Shown: in pieces, positions 52,382 through 62,324 of the stretch | Layout: each line of letters opens with the position of its first letter | Numbering within the stretch: position 1 is the stretch's first letter | NCBI RefSeq assembly: GCF_019422935.1 | Contig: NZ_JAHZCJ010000008.1 | Coordinates: 1 to 64,000, forward strand | Source: Desulfovibrio sp. | GTDB lineage: Bacteria > Desulfobacterota > Desulfovibrionia > Desulfovibrionales > Desulfovibrionaceae | Reading direction: 5' to 3' | DNA: 64,000 nt | Notes under the pieces: model-generated | Told to the model about the DNA's origin: nothing | The model's database searches: none | The model's input: only the letters and a program-made list of their open reading frames with translations | Program-made: the position numbers and the translations under genes

Positions 52382-53349
52382 AAAAACTTCCGTGCAATTT
52401 TGCCGTGTATGCGGCTGCGGGCCTTTTTTTGTGCGCTCTGCCGCTCTTTTGCAATGCCTACTGGCTTGACGTGTGCGTGAGCATTGGCCTCTACGCCCTG
52501 CTGGCCCTTTCGCTCAATGTTATTCTGGGGCAGGCGGGCATATTCCACATGGGGCACGCCGCCTTTTTTGCGGTGGGCGCATACACCACCGCCATTCTCA
52601 ACACTGTCTGCCACTGGCCCGTGCTGTGGGTCATGCCGCTCTCCGGCGCGGCGGCGGCTATTTTCGCCCTTATTGTGGCCCGCCCCATCATCCACCTGCG
52701 CGGCGACTATCTGCTGATCGTCACCATCGGCATTGTGGAAATAGTGCGCATTGCGCTTATTAACGATGTTTTCGGCCTCACGGGCGGCGCCAACGGCATT
52801 TTCGGCATCAGTCGCCCCATGTTTTTTGGCTTCAAGATCGTCAAAAGCATGCAGTTCTATTTTCTGGTCTGGGGCATGGTGGGCGTGAGCCTGCTGCTGT
52901 TCTACGGCCTGTGGCATTCCCGCTTTGGCCGCGCGCTGAACTTCATCAAGGAAGACGACGTGGCAGCGGAAGGCTGCGGGGTCAACGTCACCCATTACAA
53001 GCTGGCGGCCTTTGTACTGGGCGCTTTCTGGGCTGGCATGGCTGGCACGCTCTATGCCGCAAAAATGACGACCATTGCTCCGGAATCGTTCAACTTTATG
53101 GAATCAGTGATCATCTTTGCGGTGGTCATACTTTCCGGCGGCAGCCAGCTTGGCGTGCTTATCAGCGCTTTTCTGTTCATTGGCCTGCCCGAAGTGCTGC
53201 GCGAATTTTCCAATGCGCGCATGCTTATCTTCGGCCTTGCCATGATGGTCATGATGGTCTGGCGGCCCCAGGGACTGCTGCCCCCGAGGCAGCGGCGCTA
53301 CAAGGTGGATGCGCCGCCAATGGCCGCCAGTGACGGGAGGCCCGCATGA
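52378..53349 (+). CDS. livM: Branched-chain amino acid ABC transporter, permease LivM
   Basis: A 323-residue inner-membrane permease, partner of LivH. Family blocks are LYALLALSLNVILGQAGIF, FHMGHAAFFAVGAYTTAIL and the cytoplasmic loop GRALNFIKEDDVAAEGCGV. About nine hydrophobic segments are seen. The C-terminal tail after MMVWRPQGLLP is polar and basic. It overlaps both livH and livG by four bases, implying coupled translation. Confidence 0.96.
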   Translation: MKKLPCNFAVYAAAGLFLCALPLFCNAYWLDVCVSIGLYALLALSLNVILGQAGIFHMGHAAFFAVGAYTTAILNTVCHWPVLWVMPLSGAAAAIFALIVARPIIHLRGDYLLIVTIGIVEIVRIALINDVFGLTGGANGIFGISRPMFFGFKIVKSMQFYFLVWGMVGVSLLLFYGLWHSRFGRALNFIKEDDVAAEGCGVNVTHYKLAAFVLGAFWAGMAGTLYAAKMTTIAPESFNFMESVIIFAVVILSGGSQLGVLISAFLFIGLPEVLREFSNARMLIFGLAMMVMMVWRPQGLLPPRQRRYKVDAPPMAASDGRPA

Positions 53350-54116
53350 CCCTGCTGCGCCTTGAAGAAATGAGCAAGATGTTCGGCGGCCTGATTGCCC
53401 TGAACGATCTTACCTTTGACGTGGACGCTGGCAGCATTGTAGGCCTTATCGGCCCCAACGGCGCTGGCAAGACCACGGTATTCAACTGCATAACCGGCAA
53501 CTATACGCCGGAGTCGGGCCGCATCTTTTTTGACGGCAAATCCATTGCCGGACTGCGCCCGCACAAGGTGGTAGAACTGGGCATCGCCCGCACGTTCCAG
53601 ACCATCCGCCTCTTCGGTCGCCTTTCTGTGCTGGAGAACGTGCTGGCCGGACGGCACTGCCGCATGAAATCCGGCCTGATATCATGCATGCTGCACACGC
53701 CGTGTCAACGCAAGGAAGAAAGAGCCGCCGTTGCCCGCTGCATGGAAGAGCTGGAATTTGTGGGTCTTGCCGATCGCTATACCGAGGGCGCAGGCGGCCT
53801 TTCTTACGGCAACCAGCGTTTGCTTGAGGTAGCCCGCGCCCTGGCCTCCGACCCGCGCCTCGTGATTCTGGACGAACCCGCAGGCGGCATGAACGATCAG
53901 GAGACCGCCGCGCTGGTGCACACCATCCGGGCCATCCGCGACAGGGGTATTACCGTGCTGCTCATCGAGCACGACATGCGCCTGGTGATGAAAATTTGCG
54001 AAAAACTGGTGGTGCTGGAACACGGCACCATGATTGCCCAGGGCAAGCCCGAAGACGTGCGGCAGGATCCCGCCGTCATCGAGGCCTATCTGGGCGCAGA
54101 CGACGAAAAGTGGTAA
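53346..54116 (+). CDS. livG: Branched-chain amino acid ABC transporter, ATPase LivG
   Basis: A 256-residue cytoplasmic ATPase. Walker A is GPNGAGKTT near residue 38. The signature is LSYGNQRLLEVARAL and Walker B is LVILDEPAGGMND. The H-loop is LLIEHDM. The C-terminal block VRQDPAVIEAYLG is typical for LivG. It forms a heterodimer with LivF to drive uptake through LivHM. Three bases separate its stop codon from the livF start. Confidence 0.97.
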   Translation: MTLLRLEEMSKMFGGLIALNDLTFDVDAGSIVGLIGPNGAGKTTVFNCITGNYTPESGRIFFDGKSIAGLRPHKVVELGIARTFQTIRLFGRLSVLENVLAGRHCRMKSGLISCMLHTPCQRKEERAAVARCMEELEFVGLADRYTEGAGGLSYGNQRLLEVARALASDPRLVILDEPAGGMNDQETAALVHTIRAIRDRGITVLLIEHDMRLVMKICEKLVVLEHGTMIAQGKPEDVRQDPAVIEAYLGADDEKW

Positions 54117-54119
54117 GCC

Positions 54120-54830
54120 ATGTCCCTGTTGCAATTGTCTAATGTGCGCGTGCGCTACGGCAGTGTTGAAGTGCTGCACGGCATCGACCTGAGAGTGGAC
54201 GAAGGCGAAATCGTCACCATTCTCGGGGCCAACGGTGCGGGCAAAAGCACCACCTTGCTGTCCATCAGCGGGCTGGTGCGCCCCTTTGAAGGCGAAATCC
54301 TTTTTGAAGGACAAAACCTGCTGCGCCTGCCGAGCCACAAGGTCGTGGGCCTTGGCATTGCCCAGTCGCCCGAAGGGCGGCGCGTTTTCGGCATTATGAG
54401 CGTGCTGGAAAATCTGCGCCTCGGGGCATTCTGCATCGAAGACAAAGCCCGCCGCGAGCGCACGCTGGAATGGATTTTTGATCTTTTTCCGCGTTTGCAC
54501 GAACGCAAGGATCAGCTCGCGGGTACGCTTTCCGGCGGTGAACAGCAAATGCTCGCCATAGGCCGTGCCCTCATGGCCGAGCCGCGCCTTCTGCTGCTGG
54601 ATGAACCTTCGCTGGGCCTTGCTCCGCTGCTGGTACGCTCCATCTTTGAAACCGTGCGGGCCATCAACAAGAAAGGCGTGACGGTGCTGCTGGTGGAACA
54701 AAACGCCCGTGCGGCGCTGAAGCTTGCCACGCGCGGCTATGTGCTTGAAGTGGGCAGCGTTGTCATGGAAGACCGCGCCGAGAACCTCCTTGCCAATGCC
54801 AGCGTGCGCGAGGCATATCTGGGTGGCTAG
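54120..54830 (+). CDS. livF: Branched-chain amino acid ABC transporter, ATPase LivF
   Basis: A 236-residue ATPase, partner of LivG. Walker A is GANGAGKST near residue 38. The signature is LSGGEQQMLAIGRAL and Walker B is LLLLDEPSLGLAP. The final block VREAYLGG is the LivF ending. It completes the operon of five genes. No clear terminator is visible after it. Confidence 0.97.
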   Translation: MSLLQLSNVRVRYGSVEVLHGIDLRVDEGEIVTILGANGAGKSTTLLSISGLVRPFEGEILFEGQNLLRLPSHKVVGLGIAQSPEGRRVFGIMSVLENLRLGAFCIEDKARRERTLEWIFDLFPRLHERKDQLAGTLSGGEQQMLAIGRALMAEPRLLLLDEPSLGLAPLLVRSIFETVRAINKKGVTVLLVEQNARAALKLATRGYVLEVGSVVMEDRAENLLANASVREAYLGG

Positions 54831-54922
54831 GCCAGACGGAACGGCTGCTTTTTTACAAGCGTCCGCAATAGTGCGAGGTTTCCGCGTCGCAACCCGGCTG
54901 AAAATTTTTTCACTTCTTTTAC

Positions 54923-54950
54923 TTGACAGAAAATTGCTTTCAACTATATT
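54923..54950 (+). promoter_or_regulatory. Sigma-70-like promoter of the PxxKW gene
   Basis: TTGACA (54923-54928), a 16-bp spacer and TATATT (54945-54950): one of the best consensus promoters in the window. It gives a leader of about 65 bases. Confidence 0.65.
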
Positions 54951-55022
54951 TTTCCATTCCAACGCGGCGGCATTCCGCCGTTATTTTAGCAATACGGCGC
55001 TGCTGCGCATGGAGGTTTTGCT

Positions 55023-55289
55023 ATGACCCCTCTGGAAAAAGCCACCAAAACCGCTGAAGGCGTGGTGGTCAACGGTTTTGTTCTTTCCCCGGTGGTTGAA
55101 CAGTGTTCTGGCTGCGACCGCTTGCGCGAATTTGAAGGCGAACAGTTCTGCTCCAGCTACCCTGTCCCTGCCAAGAAATGGTCTGCTGGGCGCTGCAACT
55201 TTGCCACGCACGTGAAGGCCTCTGTTGCCGCTGCCGCAAAGGTCAACCCTTTGAAGGCGTCCAAGCGCGCCGCCAAGGGTGGCCGCTAG
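55023..55289 (+). CDS. PxxKW-family cysteine-rich protein
   Basis: An 88-residue protein with four Cys residues in CSGCDRLREFEGEQFCSSY and GRCNFATH, and the motif PAKKW between them. This pattern matches the small PxxKW cysteine-rich family found in Desulfovibrio and relatives; I rely on recall of that name. The cysteines may bind zinc or an iron-sulfur centre. The C-terminal 25 residues are Ala/Lys-rich and basic. It has its own strong promoter and a GGAGG-type site (TGGAGGTTTTGCT) before the ATG. The function is unknown. Confidence 0.82.
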   Translation: MTPLEKATKTAEGVVVNGFVLSPVVEQCSGCDRLREFEGEQFCSSYPVPAKKWSAGRCNFATHVKASVAAAAKVNPLKASKRAAKGGR

Positions 55290-55334
55290 GCCAACCAGGC
55301 TTACATCGGTTCCGACATGCCGCTGGCGGTCAGT

Positions 55335-55351
55335 TTGCGATTTTATCGCAA
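55335..55351. other. Small palindrome between the PxxKW and M20 genes
   Basis: TTGCGAT-TTT-ATCGCAA is a perfect 7-bp inverted repeat. It could be an operator or a hairpin at the message end. A second hairpin, AGGGGCTGC/GCAGCCTCT, lies at about 55396-55418. Confidence 0.35.
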
Positions 55352-55448
55352 CAGGCCGGTACAACAACGGTCATGCCGGGGCTGAAGACTTTTTCAAGGG
55401 GCTGCGCGAGCAGCCTCTTGCGCGTTGTAACGCCATACGGGAAACCCC

Positions 55449-56690
55449 ATGTTCAAGACACTCGACACCTTGTTGCGCGGGCTGGCCGGGCGGGAAGACC
55501 GCGTTGCGGAGCTTCAGGCCGTACTTACGGCATGCCAGGCCCTTGGCCCGGACAACGGCGGCCAGGGCGAAATGGAAAAGGTGCGCTGCATCACCAACTG
55601 GCTCAAGGCCTGCGGTGTAACCGCCCTTTCACGCGTTGACGCGCCGGACCCGCGCGTTACCGATGGTCAGCGTCCCAACCTAGTGGCCCGCATCCCCGGC
55701 AAAAGCAGCCACACCCTGTGGCTGTTTGGACATACGGACGTGGTGCCCCCGGGCGACCTCACCGCCTGGACCAGCAATCCATGGCAGGTGCGTCGCGAAG
55801 GTGATTTTCTGTACGGGCGCGGCGTGGAAGACAACCAGCAGGCCATAGTCAGCATGTTGTTGCTGGCGGAAGAAGTGCTCTCGCAGGGCATTACCCCCGA
55901 GCTTTCACTGGGTCTTGTTTTTATGGCTGACGAAGAAACCGGCAGCCTCTACGGCCTGGAGCATCTGCTCAATACTGCCCCGCACTTTTTTAATCCCGAC
56001 GATCTCTACATCGTGCCGGACGCTGGTTCATCCAAGGGCGATGTCATCGAAATCGCAGAAAAAAGCCAACTCTGGCTCAAGGTGCAAACCACGGGCATCC
56101 AGTGCCACGGCTCCACACCGCAAAAGGGACGCAACGCCTTTCTGGCAGGAGCGGACATGGCCCTCTCATGCCATAATGCCCTGCGCTCCGCCTTTGCCGA
56201 TGCCAATCCCCTGTTTGACCCGCCCTATTCCACCTTTGTGCCGGGCAAGCACGAAGCCAATGTGCCGAACATCAACACCGTTCCCGGCAATGATGTTTTT
56301 TACATTGACTGCCGCCTCCTGCCCCATGTGGATATGGACAACGTGCTTGCAAAAATGCGCGAAGTGGCCGCCGAAGTGGCGGAAAAGCACACCGTGCAGA
56401 TACAGGTGAGCGTGGTGCAGCGGCAGGATGCCACGGCCATACCGCAAACAGGCACCGTCGTTACAGCGCTCAAGGCCGCCATCGCACGCATTTACGGCGT
56501 TCAGGCGCAGGCCGTGGGTATAGGCGGGGCAACCGTTGCTGCATTTTTGCGGCAAAAGGGCCTGCCCGCCGCCGTTTGGGGCTGCCTTGAAAACACCTGC
56601 CACCAACCGGACGAGCGCTCCTCCATCACCGCTACCATCAAGGATTCGCAGGTGTTTGCCCACATCCTCATGCACGCAGCCCATGTCTGA
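55449..56690 (+). CDS. M20-family metallohydrolase
   Basis: A 413-residue zinc-dependent amidohydrolase of the M20 (ArgE/DapE/CPG2) family. The metal-site blocks are [12 protein letters not shown] (His and Asp), [10 protein letters not shown], and MADEETGS with the catalytic Glu. Another Glu/His pair lies in [10 protein letters not shown] near the end. The dimerisation domain sits at about 185-300. Substrates in this family include acetylornithine, succinyl-diaminopimelate and dipeptides; the choice cannot be made from sequence alone. It overlaps mnmG by eight bases. The ribosome binding site is weak. Confidence 0.88.
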   Translation: MFKTLDTLLRGLAGREDRVAELQAVLTACQALGPDNGGQGEMEKVRCITNWLKACGVTALSRVDAPDPRVTDGQRPNLVARIPGKSSHTLWLFGHTDVVPPGDLTAWTSNPWQVRREGDFLYGRGVEDNQQAIVSMLLLAEEVLSQGITPELSLGLVFMADEETGSLYGLEHLLNTAPHFFNPDDLYIVPDAGSSKGDVIEIAEKSQLWLKVQTTGIQCHGSTPQKGRNAFLAGADMALSCHNALRSAFADANPLFDPPYSTFVPGKHEANVPNINTVPGNDVFYIDCRLLPHVDMDNVLAKMREVAAEVAEKHTVQIQVSVVQRQDATAIPQTGTVVTALKAAIARIYGVQAQAVGIGGATVAAFLRQKGLPAAVWGCLENTCHQPDERSSITATIKDSQVFAHILMHAAHV

Positions 56691-58629
56691 TTCCATATTT
56701 GACTGCATTGTCGCCGGCGGCGGGCACGCTGGTAGCGAAGCCGCCGTGGCCCTCGCCCGCATGGGGCACAGTGTGCTGCTCGTCAGCGGCAACCTCGACC
56801 GGCTGGGCTACCTCTCGTGCAACCCCGCCATCGGCGGCCTGGCCAAGGGCCATATGGTGCGCGAAATTGACGCCCTTGGCGGCATGATGGGCCTGTGGGC
56901 CGATGCCGCGGGCATACAGTTTCGCGTGCTGAACATGAGCAAGGGGCCTGCGGTGCGGGCCACACGCGCCCAGATCGACCGCGAGGCCTACCAGCGCGTG
57001 CTCAAAAAAACGCTCTACAACACGCCTGGCCTGCGCATCTGGCAGGATTCCGTGGTGGACGTGACCACTGATGACGGCCGCGTCACGGGTGTGCGCACAG
57101 CCCAGGGGCTGACCTTTGCAGCGCGCCACGTGCTGCTGACCACGGGCACCTTTCTGGACGGGCGCATCCACATGGGCCTCACCAATCTGCCCGGCGGCCG
57201 CCTGGGCGATGCTCCGGCGCTGGGCCTTTCAAACAGCCTGCGCAGCCTCGGCCTGACCCTCGGCCGTCTGAAAACCGGCACCACGCCCCGCATTCTCAAA
57301 TCATCCATCGACTATTCGCAGCTTGAGGAACAGCCGGGCGACACGCCGCCTCCGGGCTTCAGCTTTCACGGCCCCGGCCCGGCTCTGGAACAGGTGTCGT
57401 GCCATGTGACGTGGACAAACGAACGCGCGCACGAAATCATTCGCAGCGGTTTTGACCGCTCGCCCATGTTCACGGGCGTCATCAAGGGCACTGGCGCGCG
57501 CTACTGCCCTTCCATTGAAGACAAGGTGGCCCGTTTCCCCCACCGGGAGCGGCACCAGATTTTTCTGGAGCCGGAGGGCCTCAACAGCGCGGAGGTGTAT
57601 GCCAACGGCATTCCCACCAGCCTGCCCCTCGATGTGCAGCTCGACATGGTTCACGCCCTCAAAGGGCTGGAAAACGCCGTGGTGCTGCGTCCCGGTTACG
57701 CCATTGAATACGACTACGCCAACCCCATCCAGTTGCGGCCCACCCTTGAAACCAAGGCCGTGCCGGGATTGTGGCTTGCGGGGCAGATCAACGGCACGTC
57801 CGGCTACGAAGAAGCCGCAGCACAGGGTCTGTGGGCCGCGCTGAACATCTCGTGCGCCATGCGTGGTCTTGCCCCCTTTGTGCCGGGGCGGGATCAGGCC
57901 TATATGGCTGTGCTTGTTGATGATCTTGTGACGCTCGGCACTCAGGAACCCTACCGCATGTTCACCTCGCGCGCGGAGCACAGGCTGCTGCTGCGCGAAG
58001 ACAACGCCGACACGCGGCTGACCCGTATTGGCCGTGAACTTGGCCTTGTGAGTGACGAACAGTGGCGCGCGTTTTGCATAAAACAGGAAGCCGCCGAACG
58101 TTTCAGGGAATATCTGGGCAAAAAACGCATACCCGGCCACAAGTTGCCCGAGGATGCGCCCGAGGCCCAGTTGCCTGTGGGCAAGACGCTGGCAGAAGCC
58201 CTGAAACGCCCGGATGTTGACCTGGACTCGCTTGAAGCCATGCTGACCGCGACCCAACACGAAGCGCTGGCCGAGACCGGGGCTGATCTGGCTGCTGCCA
58301 GAGCTGCGGCCGGAACCGGCGCCTGTGAGAGCGTACAGACAGAAATCAAGTATGAGGGCTATCTGGCGCGGCAGCGCGAACTTATCGCCCGTTCGGCCAA
58401 GCTTGAGGCAACGGCCTTGCCCCCGCAACTCGATTATGCCAAAGTAGCTGGGTTATCCCATGAAGTGGTCGAAAAACTGGACAGGGTGCGACCTTGCAGC
58501 CTTGGGCAGGCCGGACGAATATCCGGCGTAACCCCTGCGGCGGTTGCATGCCTGGAGGTTCACCTCCACAAACTTGGATTGCTGCGCCCTGAAAAATACC
58601 ACAATGGCGCTGCTGCATCCCCGCAGTGA
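56683..58629 (+). CDS. mnmG: tRNA uridine 5-carboxymethylaminomethyl modification enzyme MnmG (GidA)
   Basis: A 648-residue FAD enzyme that, with MnmE, modifies U34 of certain tRNAs. The FAD-binding start is [32 protein letters not shown] and [10 protein letters not shown] are signature blocks; [16 protein letters not shown] marks the third domain. The C-terminal helical domain (about 555-640) ends [11 protein letters not shown]. The ATG at 56683 starts inside the M20 gene; the open frame extends 49 codons further upstream as a shadow of it. MnmE is not in the window. Confidence 0.97.
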   Translation: MSDSIFDCIVAGGGHAGSEAAVALARMGHSVLLVSGNLDRLGYLSCNPAIGGLAKGHMVREIDALGGMMGLWADAAGIQFRVLNMSKGPAVRATRAQIDREAYQRVLKKTLYNTPGLRIWQDSVVDVTTDDGRVTGVRTAQGLTFAARHVLLTTGTFLDGRIHMGLTNLPGGRLGDAPALGLSNSLRSLGLTLGRLKTGTTPRILKSSIDYSQLEEQPGDTPPPGFSFHGPGPALEQVSCHVTWTNERAHEIIRSGFDRSPMFTGVIKGTGARYCPSIEDKVARFPHRERHQIFLEPEGLNSAEVYANGIPTSLPLDVQLDMVHALKGLENAVVLRPGYAIEYDYANPIQLRPTLETKAVPGLWLAGQINGTSGYEEAAAQGLWAALNISCAMRGLAPFVPGRDQAYMAVLVDDLVTLGTQEPYRMFTSRAEHRLLLREDNADTRLTRIGRELGLVSDEQWRAFCIKQEAAERFREYLGKKRIPGHKLPEDAPEAQLPVGKTLAEALKRPDVDLDSLEAMLTATQHEALAETGADLAAARAAAGTGACESVQTEIKYEGYLARQRELIARSAKLEATALPPQLDYAKVAGLSHEVVEKLDRVRPCSLGQAGRISGVTPAAVACLEVHLHKLGLLRPEKYHNGAAASPQ

Positions 58630-58666
58630 GGGATGACGCCACACAACTGTTGACACCGGTGAATCT

Positions 58667-59599
58667 ATGACGGGCACCCAACTCCTTATTGTTGTCGGCA
58701 TTCTGCTTGCGGCGCTTTGCGCCACGCTCGTCTCGGTCAAAGGCCGGTTGCAGAGCATGCGCCACGCGGCAAAGCGTGCGGAGATCATCCGCCGCATGCT
58801 TGAAACCGCGCAGGAACAGAACGAAATATTCGACCTTAATGTTGAGGAACTCCACAACAGCAAGGGGATGGCAGGCACTCTCGCCAAAATCCTTTCCTCG
58901 CAGCTTGAGATGGAAGTTCTTTCCTATGTATCGCGCGAGCTTGAAGGCACCCCGGTGGAAGTATTCTTTCGCGCCACCCTGCCCGAAGGCCCTTCCTTTT
59001 TCAAATTCCAGGCACAGATTCAGCAGGTAAAGGGCGCGTACGACAAATCGCGCCTTCTCCTTTCCATGCCCAAGGATATAGACGCTGGGCAAAAGCGCCA
59101 TTTCATCCGCGTTAAACCGCCCAAGGATCTGGTGCGCGTTATCGGCGTGTGGGAGATGGATCCCGCCAAGCCCATGCCCCGCAACACGGCAGAAATTGGC
59201 AGGCCCCTGCTGCATTATAAATCCGGCATGGAAAACGAGCTTGTGCAGGTGGCCGACATTTCCGCCACAGGCATGGCCCTGCGCTTTCCCGCTGAATCGC
59301 TGGAAGACAAGCCAGTTGACCTCGACAAAGGTTCCCAGTTACTTTGTCTCATCATCTATCAGATGAGCAAGGAAGACCGCGTGGTCACATTCTGGTGCAC
59401 CTGTGACGTGCTCAATATCCGCATGCAGAAAGAGCCCACCCCGGCCCTGGTTCTGGGAACAGAATTCAGCAACTGGGCGGTTCTGGAACAGGGCAAGGCC
59501 GACATCAACTGGTTCCACAGCACCCCCAAAAGCGGTGTTTCGCCCATTACCCAGTGGGTGATGCAGATGGATATCCAGCAGCGCAAGCTGACTGGCTAG
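58667..59599 (+). CDS. PilZ-domain protein with N-terminal membrane helix
   Basis: A 310-residue protein likely to bind cyclic di-GMP. Residues 5-22 form one transmembrane helix (LLIVVGILLAALCATLVSV). A helical stretch to about 60 and a YcgR-like beta domain (about 65-140) follow. The PilZ domain starts at RHFIR (R144-R148, the RxxxR motif) and has DISATG (D197-G202, the DxSxxG motif), so both ligand motifs are intact. It sits between mnmG and a CorC-like gene, and a degenerate GGDEF gene lies 4 kb downstream. It may link cyclic di-GMP to envelope or motility functions. Confidence 0.85.
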   Translation: MTGTQLLIVVGILLAALCATLVSVKGRLQSMRHAAKRAEIIRRMLETAQEQNEIFDLNVEELHNSKGMAGTLAKILSSQLEMEVLSYVSRELEGTPVEVFFRATLPEGPSFFKFQAQIQQVKGAYDKSRLLLSMPKDIDAGQKRHFIRVKPPKDLVRVIGVWEMDPAKPMPRNTAEIGRPLLHYKSGMENELVQVADISATGMALRFPAESLEDKPVDLDKGSQLLCLIIYQMSKEDRVVTFWCTCDVLNIRMQKEPTPALVLGTEFSNWAVLEQGKADINWFHSTPKSGVSPITQWVMQMDIQQRKLTG

Positions 59600-59739
59600 A
59601 TCAAACTATCTTTGAATAACGTGCTGCCTGGGTCGGATTTTGAAATCATCCGCTCAAGGCAGGAAAATTCTGCCGTGGCGGTTGCACCGCAGGCAAACGC
59701 GCGCGGCGCGTAGTGAGTACGCCAACCTAGGAGGTTATT

Positions 59740-60609
59740 TTGGACGGCGGCACGGAAGGTCACAGTACCATCTGGTCGCGCCTGAGCAGACTGTTCGGGC
59801 ACGACGATCAGGAATCTCTCGAAAAAGCCATTCTGGAAGCACGAGCCGACGGCGAGGTGGAACCCTACGAGGAATCCATGCTCCTTGGCATCCTGCGCTT
59901 CAACGATCTTCAGGTGCAGGACACCATGATCCCCCGCACCGATATAGACTGCGTTCCCGATGATATGCCGCTTCAGGAAGTGGCGCGCATCATTGTGCGT
60001 TCTGGTCATTCGCGCATTCCCGTATACAAGGACACCCGCGACAACATCGTGGGCATTCTCCACGCCAAGGATGTTCTCAGCAGCCTGCTGGATCAGGGGG
60101 AACACGCCCCCGCCGTTTCGCGGGTCATGCGGGAGCCTTTCTTTGTGCCCGAGACCAAGTCCATCCGCACTCTGCTTCAGGAATTTCGCGCCCGCAAGCA
60201 GCACATTGCCATTGCGCTTGACGAATACGGCGGCACATCCGGCCTTATCACCATTGAAGACGTGCTGGAAGAAATTGTGGGTGATATTGAAGACGAACAC
60301 GATGCCCCGCGTCAGGAAGACATCCGCCCCCTCGGCGAAAATGTCTATGAACTCACAGGCCGCGCCCTGCTGGAAGACCTTGAAGATATGGGCGTTGATC
60401 TGGATTCGGACGAGGTGGACACCATCGGCGGCTACCTGAGCATGGAGGCTGGGCACGTTCCCGGCCCCGGCGAGCGCTTTACCCTGCGCGGCTGGGCCTT
60501 TACCGTGCTCGAAGCTGACAGGAAACTCATTATCCGCCTGCGCATGGAACCTGCTGACCACGCCGCGGCCGCTCCGGCCACGGAAGAGGAAGAAGCGGCA
60601 AAAGCATGA
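59740..60609 (+). CDS. CorC/HlyC-type CBS-domain protein
   Basis: A 289-residue cytoplasmic protein with two CBS domains (about 60-185; [13 protein letters not shown] and [22 protein letters not shown], the latter in outline) and a C-terminal CorC_HlyC transporter-associated domain (about 195-275; [12 protein letters not shown]). There is no DUF21 membrane domain. The relation to Mg/Co efflux is by homology only. The start is TTG at 59740, chosen because AGGAGG lies 6 bases before it. It overlaps lnt by four bases, an arrangement like the ybeX-lnt pair of E. coli. Confidence 0.9.
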   Translation: MDGGTEGHSTIWSRLSRLFGHDDQESLEKAILEARADGEVEPYEESMLLGILRFNDLQVQDTMIPRTDIDCVPDDMPLQEVARIIVRSGHSRIPVYKDTRDNIVGILHAKDVLSSLLDQGEHAPAVSRVMREPFFVPETKSIRTLLQEFRARKQHIAIALDEYGGTSGLITIEDVLEEIVGDIEDEHDAPRQEDIRPLGENVYELTGRALLEDLEDMGVDLDSDEVDTIGGYLSMEAGHVPGPGERFTLRGWAFTVLEADRKLIIRLRMEPADHAAAAPATEEEEAAKA

Positions 60610-62216
60610 AGCTGTTCCGTCCTGAAGCGCCGGGGGCCACGCAGCGCGGCTGGGTTTTGTGCCTTGCTGCCGCACTAGGTCTGTGGCTGGGCTTTCCCAA
60701 CGATCTTATCAGCTTTCCTCCACTGGTGCTCCTGTGGCCTGTGGCGCTGGCATTGCTTGGCCGGGAGGCCGCAAGCCGCGCCATTGCCTTGCGCATGGGC
60801 TGGATCGGCACCATTGCTGGCGGCATGGCCGCGCTCTACTGGCTCACCCTGCCCGTGCACAACGTGGGCGGCCTGCACTGGCTGCTGGCCGTACCCTGCG
60901 CGCTGTTCATCGTAACCTGCATTGGTAGTGCTGGCGGCCTGTTTGCCCTGGCGGCCCACATGTTCCGCCACCGGCCCGCCTGGGTGCAGGCCGTGCTGCT
61001 TGGCCTCTTGTGGTATCTGCTTGAGGCGGTCTATGCCCTTGCTCTGGGCTTTCCCTGGCTGGACATGGCCGGGGCTTTGTCCCCCTGGCCCATACTGGTG
61101 CAGGCTGCGGACACGGTGGGCGGCTACGCCCTTACTGGCCTTTGGAGCATGGCGGCCCTGCTGTGCTGCCTTGCCTTTGCCTGCGGGCCACGGCGCTTCT
61201 GCCCCAACCGCGCAAGCCTGATCCCCGGCCTTTTGCTCACGGCGGCCCTGCTGTGCTACGGAGGCTGGCGGCTTTACGCCAACCCGATTGTCACTGAACC
61301 CACCGGGCCGGATAGCGTGGATGTGCTTTATGTGGAAGGCAATGTTGACCAGAACCAAAAATGGGTTCCAGCCTTTCAGCGACAAACGGTGGATCTGTAT
61401 CTGGGCCTGACGTATCAGGGCCTTGCGCAAAAACCCGATGCCCGCCCACTCATCGTGTGGCCGGAAACAGCCATGCCTTTCTTTTTTGAGGTCAATGCCC
61501 TGCATGCCCCGCGCATCCGCGAGCTGGCGGCCCGCAGCGGCAGCCCGGTGCTGTTTGGCGCGCCGGGCATCGAGCGCCACCCCGGCAAAAAAGATCCCGA
61601 TGTTTTCAACCGGGCCTTTTTGCTGAACCCCAAGGGCGATACGGTGGGGTATTACGACAAGGAACATCTGGTTCCCTTTGGCGAATATCTGCCGGAATGG
61701 CTCAACTGGGGATTTCTGGAGGCATTGCTGCAAGGGGTTGGCGTGTACCAGACTGGCACCGCTGTCGCCCCGCTGCGGCAGGACAATCTTGCTCTGGGAA
61801 TGCTCATCTGCTATGAGGGAATATTCCCGTGGCTTGCCCAAAACCGCGTGGCGGATGGGGCGAATATTCTTGTAGATATCAGCAATGACGGCTGGTTTGG
61901 CAACACTCCGGCGGCACGGCAGCATCTCTACCTCACTGCCCTGCGGGCCGTCGAGCAGAACCGCTGGATATTGCGCGGCACCAACACTGGCATTTCTGTT
62001 GTGGTGGATCCGCGCGCCCGGCTGACCATGCACGGAGGACAGTTCAAGGCTCAGGCCGTCTGGGGCAAGGCGGCGCTTGTAACTGCGCCAAGCCTGTTCC
62101 ACAGCATTTCGCCCTGGCTTATGCCCGGGGCTGCCCTGGTGTTTCTGGCTCTGCTGCTGCTCGGCCCCGGCGGCAGGTTTGCAAAAAATCGCGACAAAGC
62201 CGCCAACTGTTCCTGA
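60606..62216 (+). CDS. lnt: Apolipoprotein N-acyltransferase
   Basis: A 536-residue inner-membrane enzyme that adds the third acyl chain to lipoproteins. The N-terminal part has about seven transmembrane helices; the periplasmic nitrilase-like domain follows from about residue 240. The catalytic triad is visible: E287 in WPETAMPF, K352 in YDKEHLVPFGEY, and C402 in LICYEG. Spacing matches E. coli Lnt closely. DISNDGWFGNTPA is another family block. One C-terminal helix ends the protein. Translation is coupled to the CBS gene by ATGA overlap. Confidence 0.96.
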   Translation: MKLFRPEAPGATQRGWVLCLAAALGLWLGFPNDLISFPPLVLLWPVALALLGREAASRAIALRMGWIGTIAGGMAALYWLTLPVHNVGGLHWLLAVPCALFIVTCIGSAGGLFALAAHMFRHRPAWVQAVLLGLLWYLLEAVYALALGFPWLDMAGALSPWPILVQAADTVGGYALTGLWSMAALLCCLAFACGPRRFCPNRASLIPGLLLTAALLCYGGWRLYANPIVTEPTGPDSVDVLYVEGNVDQNQKWVPAFQRQTVDLYLGLTYQGLAQKPDARPLIVWPETAMPFFFEVNALHAPRIRELAARSGSPVLFGAPGIERHPGKKDPDVFNRAFLLNPKGDTVGYYDKEHLVPFGEYLPEWLNWGFLEALLQGVGVYQTGTAVAPLRQDNLALGMLICYEGIFPWLAQNRVADGANILVDISNDGWFGNTPAARQHLYLTALRAVEQNRWILRGTNTGISVVVDPRARLTMHGGQFKAQAVWGKAALVTAPSLFHSISPWLMPGAALVFLALLLLGPGGRFAKNRDKAANCS

Positions 62217-62324
62217 TTTTTTCGGCCCTGACGCAGTCAGCGCTGCGCGCTGGGGAGGTGTGATCCTCCCGCTTGCGCCCGCTTACGCCTCAGGGCATTC
62301 ACCTTAACCCCCATAGTATCCACA